Positions 7,290 through 16,003 are shown, counted from the first letter of the stretch. The stretch: DNA of 16,048 nt from Tychonema litorale BBK16 (GCF_021648855.1 NZ_JAKJHX010000121.1:1-16048); one strand, 5' to 3'. Numbers and translations: made by a program. The notes: generated from the letters alone by a model not told the origin.

Positions 7290-7889
7290 TTAATGATTAA
7301 TTACACTGGCTAAAATTCCTAAAATCTTATTAACATCTCTAAGGTAATACTCGGTTAGATCTATTTCTATTATTTGGTCTTTTAATTTAAGAAATTTCCA
7401 GTTAGTTCCGCTAGTAACAGCCCCATAAATTGCAGGAATTTCGTTCCCTTCACGTTCATTAAATATTCTAGCTGCCAACATTTCTGCTACACATTGTCCC
7501 AATCCGCCATTGATATTTTCTTTTTTGGCTTCTACAATAATAATGACTGGTGCTCTAACAAGTAATAATTCAGAAGAATGACTAATTAGAAAATCGCAAC
7601 TTCCATTTAATCCCTTTTCTGGATCAATTGTAAAGTCTATTCCAGAAAACAAACTAATTTCAGATTTGAACTGTTTTCTAAATTCGAGTAAAATTGGTGC
7701 GATAATCATTTCTGAGCGAGATTTTTCAGTATTGCTACTTAGGGCTAGTGGTACATTATCTTTGAGGATTTCTGTAAGTAATGTACTCGACTCTAATTCT
7801 GATACAGCCGCGAACATATCAATTTTATCAGAAATGGTTAATTCAAAATTACTCGTTACTTTGTTTAAGTTGAAATCACTATATGCCAT
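7290..7889 (-). CDS. PD-(D/E)XK nuclease-superfamily-like protein
   Basis: Protein of 199 residues with a PD-(D/E)XK-like active-site pattern: E60 in SRSEMIIAPIL, D99 in the strand SCDFLIS, E120-A-K122 in VIIIVEAKKEN, and Q132 in the following helix (GLGQCVAEMLAARIFN). This layout recalls the N-terminal nuclease fold of restriction-type and housekeeping nucleases and of many cyanobacterial hypothetical proteins. DNA cleavage is a family inference. No second domain, helicase or DNA-binding motif is present. The start is ATG at 7889, with AGGAG about 11 bases upstream; an open frame to TTG at 7976 would overlap the end of natG and is less likely. It begins 50 bases after natG and is followed 50 bases later by the DUF29-like gene. 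The location inside a transporter operon is unusual. Confidence 0.75.
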   Translation of the reverse strand: MAYSDFNLNKVTSNFELTISDKIDMFAAVSELESSTLLTEILKDNVPLALSSNTEKSRSEMIIAPILLEFRKQFKSEISLFSGIDFTIDPEKGLNGSCDFLISHSSELLLVRAPVIIIVEAKKENINGGLGQCVAEMLAARIFNEREGNEIPAIYGAVTSGTNWKFLKLKDQIIEIDLTEYYLRDVNKILGILASVINH

Positions 7890-7939
7890 TTGATGGACTC
7901 TCCTTTTATTCCAAGTAAATTGGGTGGAATTTAAAGTAT

Positions 7940-9100
7940 TTACCTTTCCTTGAGTTGTACACTTTGATTGTACCAATTCATGAACAGAGAAATTATTAAG
8001 CTAATGGTTAGATATGTTACCATGATAATTAACATGGCTTCGATCGCCCTTCCGGTCTGATTCAGTGTCGGGGAAGCCACCACAAAGTAGACGTCGGGAT
8101 AGGCGATCGCCACTGCTAAACTAGAATTCTTGGCTAAATTCAAATACTGGCTGGTTAATGGCGGAATAATTACCCGCAAAGCTTGGGGTAGAATTACCAG
8201 GCGCATCATGGTTCCAGATTGCAATCCCAAAGACTTGGCGGCTTCTGATTGCCCTTTTGGGACTGACTGAATTCCGGCCCTGACAATTTCGGCAATGTAA
8301 CTGCCAGTATACAGGCTGAGTCCTGTCACCAATGCTCCAAATTCGGGACTTAATTGTAATCCGCCTTCGAGTTGCAAATCTGCTGTGAGGCGGGGAATAT
8401 CTAAGCGAAAAGGTAAGTTTCTGGTAATAATCAAGGCTAAAATTGCGCTGAGGGCGATCGCACCTAATGCCCAAAACAACTGTCTACCCCGCTGCGCTTG
8501 TTCTAGCATAACGCGATCGCGCCACAGCCACAGCCCGATCGCACTCAAACACCCCACAGCCAGAAAAATCAACCAAATTTCAAAACCAGGCAAAGTCGCC
8601 AGCCAAGGTAGTGCAATGCCGCGATTTGTCAAGTAGAATGGGCCGCTCATCTGCGGGTTTTCTTCCAGTTTTGGGAAAGCAATGAACACTGCAAAATACC
8701 AAAAAAACAATTGCAGCAATAACGGCGTATTTCGGATAATTTCTACATACAAACCTGCTAAAGTTCTCAGCAACCAGTTGTCAGAAAGCCGCGCAATTCC
8801 TACCGTCAAACCCGCAATAGTTGCGATAATTATGCCAATTCCAATCACTCGAAATGAGTTTACTAAACCTACAAAATAAGCTTGTCTATAACTATTTTCA
8901 GGACTGTAATCAATCACTTTTTCCCCAATATCAAAGGATGCTTGGGAATTCAGAAAGTCAAATCCGAAATTGATTCCGAGTTGTGAGTAATTGGCAGTCA
9001 GATTGTCCCAAAGAATTGCTATAATAACTATTACTGAAATTAAGGCGATCGCCTGTCCAGCAATTTTCCAAAAGCGATCGTCCCTCAGCAGTTTAATCAT
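7940..9100 (-). CDS. natG: Amino-acid ABC transporter permease NatG/AapQ-type
   Basis: First integral membrane subunit of the polar amino-acid importer, 386 residues, normal for AapQ/BztB-type permeases. Hydrophobic segments occur near residues 13-30, 76-100 and 118-141, and as further helices from about residue 170. The transport domain is split by a long periplasmic or cytoplasmic insert, as in this family. The permease signatures are YVEIIRNTPLLLQLFFWYFA and the ATPase-docking EAA loop EAAKSLGLQSGTMMRLVILP followed by QALRVIIPPL. The start ATG at 9100 has a hydrophobic helix shortly after it. It lies 67 bases downstream of natF across a heptamer array that can fold as a hairpin. Confidence 0.94.
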   Translation of the reverse strand: MIKLLRDDRFWKIAGQAIALISVIVIIAILWDNLTANYSQLGINFGFDFLNSQASFDIGEKVIDYSPENSYRQAYFVGLVNSFRVIGIGIIIATIAGLTVGIARLSDNWLLRTLAGLYVEIIRNTPLLLQLFFWYFAVFIAFPKLEENPQMSGPFYLTNRGIALPWLATLPGFEIWLIFLAVGCLSAIGLWLWRDRVMLEQAQRGRQLFWALGAIALSAILALIITRNLPFRLDIPRLTADLQLEGGLQLSPEFGALVTGLSLYTGSYIAEIVRAGIQSVPKGQSEAAKSLGLQSGTMMRLVILPQALRVIIPPLTSQYLNLAKNSSLAVAIAYPDVYFVVASPTLNQTGRAIEAMLIIMVTYLTISLIISLFMNWYNQSVQLKER

Positions 9101-9108
9101 TGGTTTTT

Positions 9109-9150
9109 AGTTGACTGTTGACGGTTGATGGTTAACAGTTAACCGTCAAC
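9109..9150 (-). repeat. Heptamer array that folds as a hairpin in the natF-natG gap
   Basis: Six seven-base units: AGTTGAC, TGTTGAC, GGTTGAT, GGTTAAC, AGTTAAC, CGTCAAC. The outer parts are inverted: GTTGACGGTT (9117-9126) pairs with AACCGTCAAC (9141-9150) around 14 bases, and GTTAAC occurs twice in the loop side. In the natF-natG mRNA this could form a stem that lowers read-through or protects the natF 3' end. That effect is inference. Confidence 0.7.
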
Positions 9151-9167
9151 ATTTAATTTAACAAAAG

Positions 9168-10262
9168 TTAGCGGAACGGCGGCGAGTACATCAAACCACC
9201 ATCTTTCCAGAGTTTATTTTGACCTCTATCTAATTTGAGTGTACTTTTAGGGCCGATATTGCGATCGTACATTTCGCCATAATTTCCCACTTTTTTCACA
9301 ATTCGAGCCGCGTAATCGTTCGGGAGTCCCAAACCTTTACCCAAATCTCCTTCTTTTCCTAGCAAACGTTTGATGTTTGGGTCTGTACTGCTAGCTACAA
9401 TTTGGTCTACATTTGTCGAATTAATTCCCAAATCTTCAGCTTCAATCGCTGCAAAAATGATCCACCTTACTGCATCCGACCATTTAGGATCGCCACTTTT
9501 TACCGCTGGAGTCAAAGGTTCTTTTGACATCACTTCTGGCAAAATGACATTGTTTTCGGAATTTGGCAGAGTTGTGCGTTTGGATACCAGTTGCGATCGA
9601 TCGGCTGTAACACCTTGACAGCGACCTTCTTGATAAGCAGCAAAGGTCGCATTCACTTCTTCAAATACGACTGGGCTGTATTTAATTCCCAATTTTCGCA
9701 TTTGATCGGACAAATTTTGCTCGGTACTTGTACCTGTTTGCACACAGATAGATTTACCTGCAAAATCTTTTAAACTTTTAATACCACTATCTTTTTTGAC
9801 CATGACGCTTTGAGAGTCATAAAAGATTGTAGGGGCAAATTCGAGACCGGTGGTGCTGTCGCGACTCACGGTGTAGGTAGTGTTGCGACTGAGAATGTCG
9901 ATTTCTCCGGCTTGCAAAACTGTAAATCTTTCTTTAGCGTTAAGATTGCGGTACTCAACTTTTTCTGGATCGTCAAATATGGCTGCTGCGATCGCCCTGC
10001 ATACATCTACATCCAATCCTGAGTATTTGCCCTTTTCATCTACAAAGCTAAAACCGGGTAGTTGACCACTCACGCCACAAATTAATTTGCCACGACTGAC
10101 AATTGTATCTATTCGACTCGGCCCTTGTTGCGACTTACCTTCAGTAGCAGTTGTTTGTCCCGGCGTTCCCGGTGGTGGTGTTTGTGCCGATCGATCCCTA
10201 CAAGCTGTCAATGGTGCGATCATCAACATACTGGCCAGTAACAAAAATCCCCATTTACGCAT
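9168..10262 (-). CDS. natF: Amino-acid ABC transporter substrate-binding lipoprotein NatF/AapJ-type
   Basis: Extracytoplasmic binding protein that captures polar amino acids and delivers them to NatG/NatH. At 364 residues it fits the AapJ/BztA branch of the SBP_bac_3 family. The first residues are a signal peptide (MRKWG followed by a hydrophobic stretch) ending in the lipobox LTAC, with C21 as the predicted lipid-modified residue. A Pro/Thr/Gly/Ser-rich linker covers about 22-48. The mature domain opens with IVSRGKLICGVSGQLPGFSF and has GLDVDVCRAIAAAIF and the ligand-site segment LSRNTTYTVSRDS. The lipoprotein signal supports this start. No obvious ribosome-binding site is seen, only AAAGAAG about 20 bases upstream. 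It is the first transporter gene in the transcription direction. The exact substrate cannot be read from the sequence; neutral and acidic amino acids are expected from the N-II analogy. Confidence 0.95.
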   Translation of the reverse strand: MRKWGFLLLASMLMIAPLTACRDRSAQTPPPGTPGQTTATEGKSQQGPSRIDTIVSRGKLICGVSGQLPGFSFVDEKGKYSGLDVDVCRAIAAAIFDDPEKVEYRNLNAKERFTVLQAGEIDILSRNTTYTVSRDSTTGLEFAPTIFYDSQSVMVKKDSGIKSLKDFAGKSICVQTGTSTEQNLSDQMRKLGIKYSPVVFEEVNATFAAYQEGRCQGVTADRSQLVSKRTTLPNSENNVILPEVMSKEPLTPAVKSGDPKWSDAVRWIIFAAIEAEDLGINSTNVDQIVASSTDPNIKRLLGKEGDLGKGLGLPNDYAARIVKKVGNYGEMYDRNIGPKSTLKLDRGQNKLWKDGGLMYSPPFR

Positions 10263-10305
10263 AAATTTTAGTAGAACGCTTCTTTACGATCCTACCTTGT
10301 TACTG

Positions 10306-10334
10306 ACGATAACTGTGGCGATCGCGCCTCACAA
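10306..10334 (-). promoter_or_regulatory. Weak candidate promoter for natF
   Basis: On the minus strand TTGTGA (10334-10329) and TATCGT (10311-10306) are 17 bases apart, four of six matches each. A GCGATCGC octamer lies in the spacer. The leader to the natF ATG would be about 35 bases. No NtcA-type GTA-N8-TAC site was found in this gap. Confidence 0.3.
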
Positions 10335-10448
10335 CAGATTCCAGCTTCAGAATCGGCATTTGTCGCCCTTCCATTGCTTATTTTTTGGTCTGTCAGGAGC
10401 GCGATCGCACTTCGGTATAAAACTTATTCGATTTTGAACTATAAAAGC

Positions 10449-10676
10449 TCACAACAGCTCAGGCGCTAAGCGCTGTTCAGCTAAATCGCGGATCAAGGAC
10501 AACCGAGACTGGATGTACTCATCCAACAAATCTGCTTCTTTGCCATTAAGCGTAGAGTTCATTTTCAATTGTTTCAGCAACCACTGTACCAAGGTGGCAT
10601 CATCCAAAGTCACTAACAGAGTGGCTTGGGTGGTTTCAATCAATGACCAGAGTTGACGTAACATGACTGGAGTCAT
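10449..10676 (-). CDS. Small protein of unknown function (75 aa)
   Basis: A short, mostly helical, Leu-rich protein beginning MTPVMLRQLWSLIETTQATL and ending RLAPELL. The ATG at 10676 has a strong AAGGAG with five bases between GGAG and the start. An in-frame ATG at 10703 lacks a comparable site and would add nine residues. There is no signal peptide or membrane helix. The segment LVQWLLKQLKMNSTLNGKEADLLDEYIQSRLSLI looks like two amphipathic helices with an acidic connector. I have an impression of similar small proteins in other cyanobacteria but cannot name a family. It lies 186 bases upstream of natF and after the kinase gene; co-transcription with either is uncertain. Confidence 0.7.
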   Translation of the reverse strand: MTPVMLRQLWSLIETTQATLLVTLDDATLVQWLLKQLKMNSTLNGKEADLLDEYIQSRLSLIRDLAEQRLAPELL

Positions 10677-10744
10677 AAAATCTCCTTGAGCGTGAATGCC
10701 CATTGAATGGGCGGGCTAGGCGAGAAGCTGGTCTTTGTCTTTTG

Positions 10745-10781
10745 AGCCGATAGACGAAAAGCACCCTGAAAGCTATCGGCT
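10745..10781 (-). other. Stem-loop upstream of the small gene
   Basis: AGCCGATAG (10745-10753) and CTATCGGCT (10773-10781) are perfect nine-base inverted arms with a 19-base loop. The stem lies about 70 bases before the small gene's start and about 190 bases after the kinase stop. No T run follows on the minus strand, so it does not look like an intrinsic terminator; a leader or processing structure is possible. The rest of 10677-10972 is A/T rich and holds two short palindromes (10882-10895 and CTTTATAAAG at 10900-10909) and the dispersed repeat at 10941-10965. I see no gene in it. Confidence 0.45.
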
Positions 10782-10940
10782 TAATGATTATTTTATATTT
10801 CACCACAATAACTGAATATAGTAGTGTCAAAAGCTACAACACACAAGATGTTATAAGAGTTCCAAATCTCTTTACATACAGACAAAAATATTTGTAAAAC
10901 TTTATAAAGCTTTACATTGAGGGCGGTGAATTATTTTGAG

Positions 10941-10965
10941 GTAGGGACACAGCATTGCCGTCTCC
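10941..10965 (+). repeat. 25-base palindromic dispersed element, copy 1
   Basis: GTAGGGACACAGCATTGCCG followed by TCTCC. The arms GGACACAGCA and TGCCGTCTCC pair around a single T with two mismatches. It ends seven bases before the kinase stop triplet. Copies 2 and 3 are at 15914-15938 and 15952-15976. Confidence 0.75.
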
Positions 10966-10972
10966 TCCTTGC

Positions 10973-13900
10973 TCACTGGCTGGCGGTGAAATCTTGAACA
11001 CGCCCCAGAATGACTTCTAATTCAGCAATGATTTGATCTGCGCCTTCCAAATCTCCTGATTCAGCGCGAATTTGAAGCTGGGCTGCAATCTCAGGCATCA
11101 ACCGCACCGCAGCCGTAGCGCTAACACCCTTAATTTGGTGAGCATAACGTGCTACAGCTTCAGCATTCCCAGAGGCGATCGCACCTTTAGCTGCTGCTAA
11201 ATAATCTCTAGTATCAACCACAAAAGCTGCCAATATTTCCCGTTCAAATTCTAAATCAGTTCCAGTAATTTCGTGCAAATGTTCAATATCTACCAAAGAT
11301 TCTAGATCCGCAGCAGAACTTGGTGAAACCTGATTATTAGATATTTGATTACTAATTTTTAACTGTGCAGACCAGTTTTCCAGTACAGATTTTAACCTTT
11401 CCATCGAAATCGGTTTGCTGATATAGTCATCCATACCAGCGGCCAGACACTTTTCGCGATCGCCCTTCAAAGCATTCGCCGTCATCGCAATCACCACCGT
11501 TTTTTGGTGTGGCTGCATCAAACCCGACGCGATCGCTTCAGCTTCCAGGCGACGTAATCGAACAGTAGTCTCATAACCATCCAAAACAGGCATTTGACAA
11601 TCCATCAACACAATATCATACTTCTGAATCGCCATCATAGATAACGCCTCTTCACCATTATTAGCAACATCCGCCGCACCTCCCAAAACCCTCAATTGAT
11701 TCAGACAAACTTTTTGATTAATAGGAGTATCTTCAACCAACAAAATCTTCAAATCAGCTAACTCTTGTTGATTCGCTACTAATTCTGCATCGCCAATTCC
11801 TGCATCAGTTAAACTTGTCAGATTCTCATCAACTACCCTATCAGGATCGAGCACATTTACCAAGCACTCAAACAGCCGATGAGTTTTTACAGGTTTAATT
11901 AAATAGCCACTAAAACCGTTATTCACCAAGCGTTTGGCCTCTTCAAGCTGAAGCACTGAAGTCAAAACCACCCACTTCGTTTGCCCGATTGCCGACTCAG
12001 AGAGAATCAAACGTTCCAGACTTCCTGTAACCATTTCAGGCAACTGAATATCAACCAAAACGATATCAATAGGGCGATGCTGGCTGATCGCTTTGTACAA
12101 AGATGCGATCGCCATCCAACCAGTATCAGCCTCCTCAACTTCCATTCCCCACAAAACAGCCATTCTCCGCAGCATTTGTCGCACAGCAGACTTATCATTT
12201 GCCACTAATATTTTCTTACCAGCAAGCACCGTTTGTAAATGCACTTCGCACCCAGTTCCAACACTCGTTAAATCCTCCTTTACTGCCAGCAAACTAAACC
12301 AAAAAGTCGAGCCACAACCGAGGTTACTTTCCACACAAATTTCACCGCCACTCAACTCCACCAACTGCTTGCAAATTGCCAGCCCCAAACCAGTCCCCCC
12401 GTACTTTCTCGTAGTAGAATCATCAACTTGAGAAAAAGATTGAAATAGCTTCTTCTGATCTTCTGGAGAAATCCCTATCCCAGAATCGGTAACTTTAAAA
12501 ATGAGATATTGCAGCCCATCGCTATCAGAGGTTAAAGATATTTTTTCTTCTACTTGTTTGGCAACATTACTTGATGAAAACTCTTTTACTGTGGAAATAG
12601 AGACCTCAATTACAACTTCCCCTCCCTCCGTAAATTTAATGGCATTGTTTACTAAATTGGTAAGGATTTGACGTAACCGCACAGCATCACCTCTAATTTG
12701 TAGAGGTACATCGCTATCAATTAATACCACCAATTCTATACCTTTTTGTTGTGCAGGAGTTGCCAACAAATCCAACACTTCATCCAGACAGATACTGATA
12801 TCAAATCCTAGAGTTTCCAAGCGCATTTCTCCAGCTTCCAGTTTAGAAATATCGAGAATATCATTAATGATGGACAGCAAGTTTTGACCACTAACTTTCA
12901 GCGTCTGCATAAAGTCAAGTTGTTCGGGAGTAAGATTAGTTTTCAGCAGCAAATCAGTCATTCCCATCACCCCATTCATCGGAGTCCGAATTTCATGACT
13001 CATATTTGCTAAAAATAGCGACTTCATCCGAGACGCTTCCAGCGCCACTTCCCGCGCCTGTTGCGCTTGTTCAAACAGAGTAGATTGCTGAATTGCGATC
13101 GCCAACTGCACGCTCAACCTGCCTAGCAAATCCACCTCCGAATCAGTCCAAGTACGAGAATTGCTGCACTGGTGAGCAACCAGCAATCCCCACAATCGAT
13201 TTTGACTCGTTTCCAAACTCCTTTGCTGCAATCCTATTTGGAGATTTTCCGATAAATCTCCTGTTGTCAAATCCTGACTTTCATCAACTATAAAAATCGG
13301 GACAACCAAATTAGCCCTAACCTGTAAACTAGCCAGAAAATTCCGATGAGTGTAACTCAAATCAGCAATATCAACATCTTCAATAACTTGAATTTTCCCT
13401 GCCCGGTATAGGGATTTATAACTCTCCCCAAAACAATTTTCTTGAAGTTCTATGCCCAGCATCGGTATCCAAGCAGAACCCACGGATTCAACAACTACAA
13501 CCCCTATATCATTAGATTCTAATCTGTAAATTACAGTTCGATCAGTTGCCAGTAATTGTCGCACTTCTTGTACAGCAGTGTTGAGAGTTTGAGTGAGGTT
13601 TAGAGACTGGCGAACACGCTGAGCTATAGCCGAAACTAGCCGTTCCTGTTCGGCTTGTTCCCGGAGCATCTTTTCAGCTTGCTTGCGTTCAGTGACATCG
13701 CGAATTACCGTAGCAAAGCACAATGGCTCGCTATTTTTAGGGTGTTTCACCAGAAAAAAATTCATCAAAACATCGAAACGTTTACCGCTGTACAAGTGTT
13801 GAAGTTGACCTTCTCCTTGCCACTGTTCCTGAGTCAGAATTTGGGGTAAAATCTCTTGCATAAATTTCTGTTTAAAATCTTCACCTATATAATCCCATAT

Positions 13901-15763
13901 CTCCGTATATACAGCTTGAGAGATATTTTCTAAACCCACCAGCCGCCGTCCGGCTTCATTCACAAACAATGTCTGCCCTTCGAGGGTAGCCATGCTGATA
14001 AAATCGCTGCTATTTTCAATTAGCGAAACAAATTTTTGTCGCTCTTCTTCAGCTCTTTTCCGTTCAGTAATGTCACGTTTTACACAAACATAACAAATGA
14101 CATCACCACCATCATTAATCACAGAGTATGCAGCAATATCGATCGCCAGCCTAATGCCAGTTTTAGTAAAATTAGTAGTTTCGCCCCGAAAAGTTCTATT
14201 GTTGCCTAAACTTTTGGCAATGTCCGAAAATCGCTCTCCTGCAATCAGTCGCGGCGTTTCGGCTTCTAATTCGGCATCTGTATATTCTAGGAGAGATTGG
14301 TGAGCACAATTTTGTTCGATAAAAAACCCGTCAGCATCAATAATTACGATCGCATCATTGGAGTTGAGAAATATTTCTCGGTAAAGTTTAAGCTTTTCCT
14401 CAGCCCGCTTGCGTTCAGTGATATCTCTTTTGACAGTCACATAACAAACTAGATTCCCAGCATCACTAACAACCGAAAAAGCCGAAAGCTCAACCTCAAC
14501 TGTTCCCGATTCCAAAGCCTTAAAACAGGTGATTTCACCTCGATAACTCCTGGTTTTCTCTAAGCTTTGCATAACTAATGCAAATGCCTCTTCTCCCATG
14601 TGGACTTTCGGTGTTTCTCGTCCCAATTCCGATTTGCTGTAACCTAGTAAAGCAGTGTGAGCTTGATTTCTTTGTAGATAATGTCCTTGAGGGTCTAAAA
14701 TGGCGATCGCATCGTTGGACTTTAAAAATATTTCTTGATACAGTTGCAGCTTTAATTCAGCTTGCTTGCGTCCGCTAATATCGACAAACAAGCCATAATA
14801 AAGTACATCCCCAGATTCTTGCATTGCTGGATGTGCATCCCCTTGAATCCATTTAAGTTTTCCAGAGGGAGTGACAATTCTGCCTTCCCACCGCCAAGGC
14901 TGCAAACTTTCGGCAGACAGCATCGCCGAATTGACAAATTCATCTCTATCTTCAGGATGAATTAAATCAACTATGATATTAATATCTTGCTGAGCAGCAA
15001 GAGGTTCTATTTCATACAATTCTCGGCAACCTGCACTCAAAAAAGAGAAAGCCATCGAGCCATCGGGATGCAAATCAACTTGATATACCGTACCCGGTAT
15101 ATTCGCAGTAATTTTTTGTAGCTTTGCTTGACTTTGACTCCTAGCTTCATCAGTTTCAGAGTATTCTTTTTGATTTTTTGATAACAAATTGATGGCAAAA
15201 CTATTAGTAGCTGATGGCTCTAAATTTTGCTGTTTTGATAATAAATTTACCCATGCTTGCGAACAGATTTGAGCGCTAATATAGAGCAAGCAAAGGTGAT
15301 TAAAATCAAAAACATTTGCGGCCTCTGCACCGATCAAAAGCACTCCCAACAATTCTTCGCTTTCCCCGCTCATCACCGGAGCTACCAACACAGATTTAAG
15401 CTCAAAAATTGCAGGCTGTTCGAGATTGTGCACCCAGTCACGATTTCCTGCGAGCCATTGAGTGTGAGCCTCTTGCAAGCGAAGCTCAATTTGGGATCTT
15501 GTTCCTTCAGTTAACGGCTGTGAGTATTGTAAGTATATGCGATCGTCCGAATTCATCAAAAGTGCACCCAGCGTAGCTATCTTGTAGGGAATTACCTCCC
15601 CAGGAATCAAGCGTATCAGGCATTCTAGACAAGCAGACCAAATTTTCTCAGTAGTCAGAGCGAGTTCTACTTTCGCAGTCAATTCATTAAAAACTTGCAC
15701 TTCCAAGGTACGCTGGCGGACTTCTGCTTTGAGGCTGGCAGCTAGGATTTGCATAGTGTTCAT
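10973..15763 (-). CDS. Hybrid sensor histidine kinase, GAF-PAS4-GAF-HisKA-HATPase-REC-REC-HPt
   Basis: Cytoplasmic multi-step phosphorelay kinase of 1596 residues with no membrane segment. Domains in order: N-terminal GAF-like region about 20-175; four PAS domains about 215-331, 332-452, 453-573 and 575-692, each closed by a DIxxRKxAE-type PAC end; a phytochrome-type GAF about 705-890; HisKA with phospho-acceptor H923 in [11 protein letters not shown]; HATPase with N-box N1039 (LVNNAIKF) and G-box DSGIGIS near 1092; REC1 about 1183-1300 with D1238; REC2 about 1338-1465 with E1344/D1345 and D1388 in [12 protein letters not shown]; HPt about 1500-1590 with H1542 in [13 protein letters not shown]2 and HPt have all key residues, so an H923-D1388-H1542 relay is expected. 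REC1 has N1189-D1190 where two acidic residues are usual. In the second GAF the bilin-attachment Cys position is T805, followed by H806. That GAF also has an extra 31-residue polar segment at 826-856. PAS2 and PAS3 look like a tandem duplication. There is no DNA-binding output and no cognate regulator nearby. The signal is unknown. Confidence 0.95.
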   Translation of the reverse strand: MNTMQILAASLKAEVRQRTLEVQVFNELTAKVELALTTEKIWSACLECLIRLIPGEVIPYKIATLGALLMNSDDRIYLQYSQPLTEGTRSQIELRLQEAHTQWLAGNRDWVHNLEQPAIFELKSVLVAPVMSGESEELLGVLLIGAEAANVFDFNHLCLLYISAQICSQAWVNLLSKQQNLEPSATNSFAINLLSKNQKEYSETDEARSQSQAKLQKITANIPGTVYQVDLHPDGSMAFSFLSAGCRELYEIEPLAAQQDINIIVDLIHPEDRDEFVNSAMLSAESLQPWRWEGRIVTPSGKLKWIQGDAHPAMQESGDVLYYGLFVDISGRKQAELKLQLYQEIFLKSNDAIAILDPQGHYLQRNQAHTALLGYSKSELGRETPKVHMGEEAFALVMQSLEKTRSYRGEITCFKALESGTVEVELSAFSVVSDAGNLVCYVTVKRDITERKRAEEKLKLYREIFLNSNDAIVIIDADGFFIEQNCAHQSLLEYTDAELEAETPRLIAGERFSDIAKSLGNNRTFRGETTNFTKTGIRLAIDIAAYSVINDGGDVICYVCVKRDITERKRAEEERQKFVSLIENSSDFISMATLEGQTLFVNEAGRRLVGLENISQAVYTEIWDYIGEDFKQKFMQEILPQILTQEQWQGEGQLQHLYSGKRFDVLMNFFLVKHPKNSEPLCFATVIRDVTERKQAEKMLREQAEQERLVSAIAQRVRQSLNLTQTLNTAVQEVRQLLATDRTVIYRLESNDIGVVVVESVGSAWIPMLGIELQENCFGESYKSLYRAGKIQVIEDVDIADLSYTHRNFLASLQVRANLVVPIFIVDESQDLTTGDLSENLQIGLQQRSLETSQNRLWGLLVAHQCSNSRTWTDSEVDLLGRLSVQLAIAIQQSTLFEQAQQAREVALEASRMKSLFLANMSHEIRTPMNGVMGMTDLLLKTNLTPEQLDFMQTLKVSGQNLLSIINDILDISKLEAGEMRLETLGFDISICLDEVLDLLATPAQQKGIELVVLIDSDVPLQIRGDAVRLRQILTNLVNNAIKFTEGGEVVIEVSISTVKEFSSSNVAKQVEEKISLTSDSDGLQYLIFKVTDSGIGISPEDQKKLFQSFSQVDDSTTRKYGGTGLGLAICKQLVELSGGEICVESNLGCGSTFWFSLLAVKEDLTSVGTGCEVHLQTVLAGKKILVANDKSAVRQMLRRMAVLWGMEVEEADTGWMAIASLYKAISQHRPIDIVLVDIQLPEMVTGSLERLILSESAIGQTKWVVLTSVLQLEEAKRLVNNGFSGYLIKPVKTHRLFECLVNVLDPDRVVDENLTSLTDAGIGDAELVANQQELADLKILLVEDTPINQKVCLNQLRVLGGAADVANNGEEALSMMAIQKYDIVLMDCQMPVLDGYETTVRLRRLEAEAIASGLMQPHQKTVVIAMTANALKGDREKCLAAGMDDYISKPISMERLKSVLENWSAQLKISNQISNNQVSPSSAADLESLVDIEHLHEITGTDLEFEREILAAFVVDTRDYLAAAKGAIASGNAEAVARYAHQIKGVSATAAVRLMPEIAAQLQIRAESGDLEGADQIIAELEVILGRVQDFTASQ

Positions 15764-15816
15764 TACACTGGTTTGTTTATATTATTGCGATCGACGATCA
15801 ATGTTTTTAAACATAA

Positions 15817-15845
15817 ATTGTAAAGTATTTTTGATTAAAATACAA
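15817..15845 (-). promoter_or_regulatory. Candidate sigma70 promoter of the hybrid kinase
   Basis: On the minus strand TTGTAT (15845-15840) and TACAAT (15822-15817) have a 17-base A/T-rich spacer. Matches to consensus are four of six and five of six. The start codon at 15763 is about 50 bases downstream, giving a short leader with no clear Shine-Dalgarno. The remaining bases of 15764-16003 are A/T rich or belong to the two palindromic repeats; no gene is visible. Confidence 0.5.
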
Positions 15846-15913
15846 CTTTTTGATATTTATAGTGAATTTCAACCATAAAAAAATAGTAGTACCAAGCAGG
15901 AGCGAAGAAATTA

Positions 15914-15938
15914 GGACACGACAATGTCGTGTCCCTAC
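15914..15938 (-). repeat. 25-base palindromic dispersed element, copy 2
   Basis: The inner 21 bases are a perfect palindrome: GGACACGACA (15914-15923), central A, TGTCGTGTCC (15925-15934). Read on the minus strand it begins GTAGGGACAC as the other copies do, so it is inverted relative to copies 1 and 3. Confidence 0.8.
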
Positions 15939-15951
15939 AGTATTATTTGCG

Positions 15952-15976
15952 GTAGGGACACGGCACTGCCGTCTCC
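15952..15976 (+). repeat. 25-base palindromic dispersed element, copy 3
   Basis: GTAGGGACACGGCACTGCCG followed by TCTCC. The arms GGACACGGCA and TGCCGTCTCC pair around a single C with one mismatch. It is 13 bases from copy 2 and points toward it, forming a closely spaced inverted pair. It differs from copy 1 at two positions. Confidence 0.8.
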
Positions 15977-16003
15977 GACCTATCATATAGGAGTTTGACA
16001 TAC

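Noticed and set aside
6718..7889. Toxin-antitoxin or restriction-modification interpretation of the two inserted genes
   Set aside because: No methyltransferase, DNA-binding antitoxin or overlapping small antitoxin gene is visible, and the sizes and 50-base spacing do not favour it.
6637..7976. Longer TTG-initiated versions of natH, the DUF29-like gene and the nuclease-like gene
   Set aside because: ATG starts inside each frame are preferred. For the two small genes they have good Shine-Dalgarno sequences, and the long nuclease-like form would overlap natG.
10263..10448. NtcA-type nitrogen-control site upstream of natF
   Set aside because: I looked for GTA-N8-TAC on both strands in the gap and found none with the correct spacing.
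10636..10830. Minus-strand open frame of 64 codons overlapping the small gene's start
   Set aside because: No ribosome-binding site or family features. It overlaps the better-supported 75-codon gene and contains the stem-loop.
10941..10965. Palindromic repeat as the intrinsic terminator of the kinase gene
   Set aside because: It follows the stop codon closely, but the arms have two mismatches and no T run follows. The same element also lies upstream of the gene, so it is better explained as a dispersed repeat.
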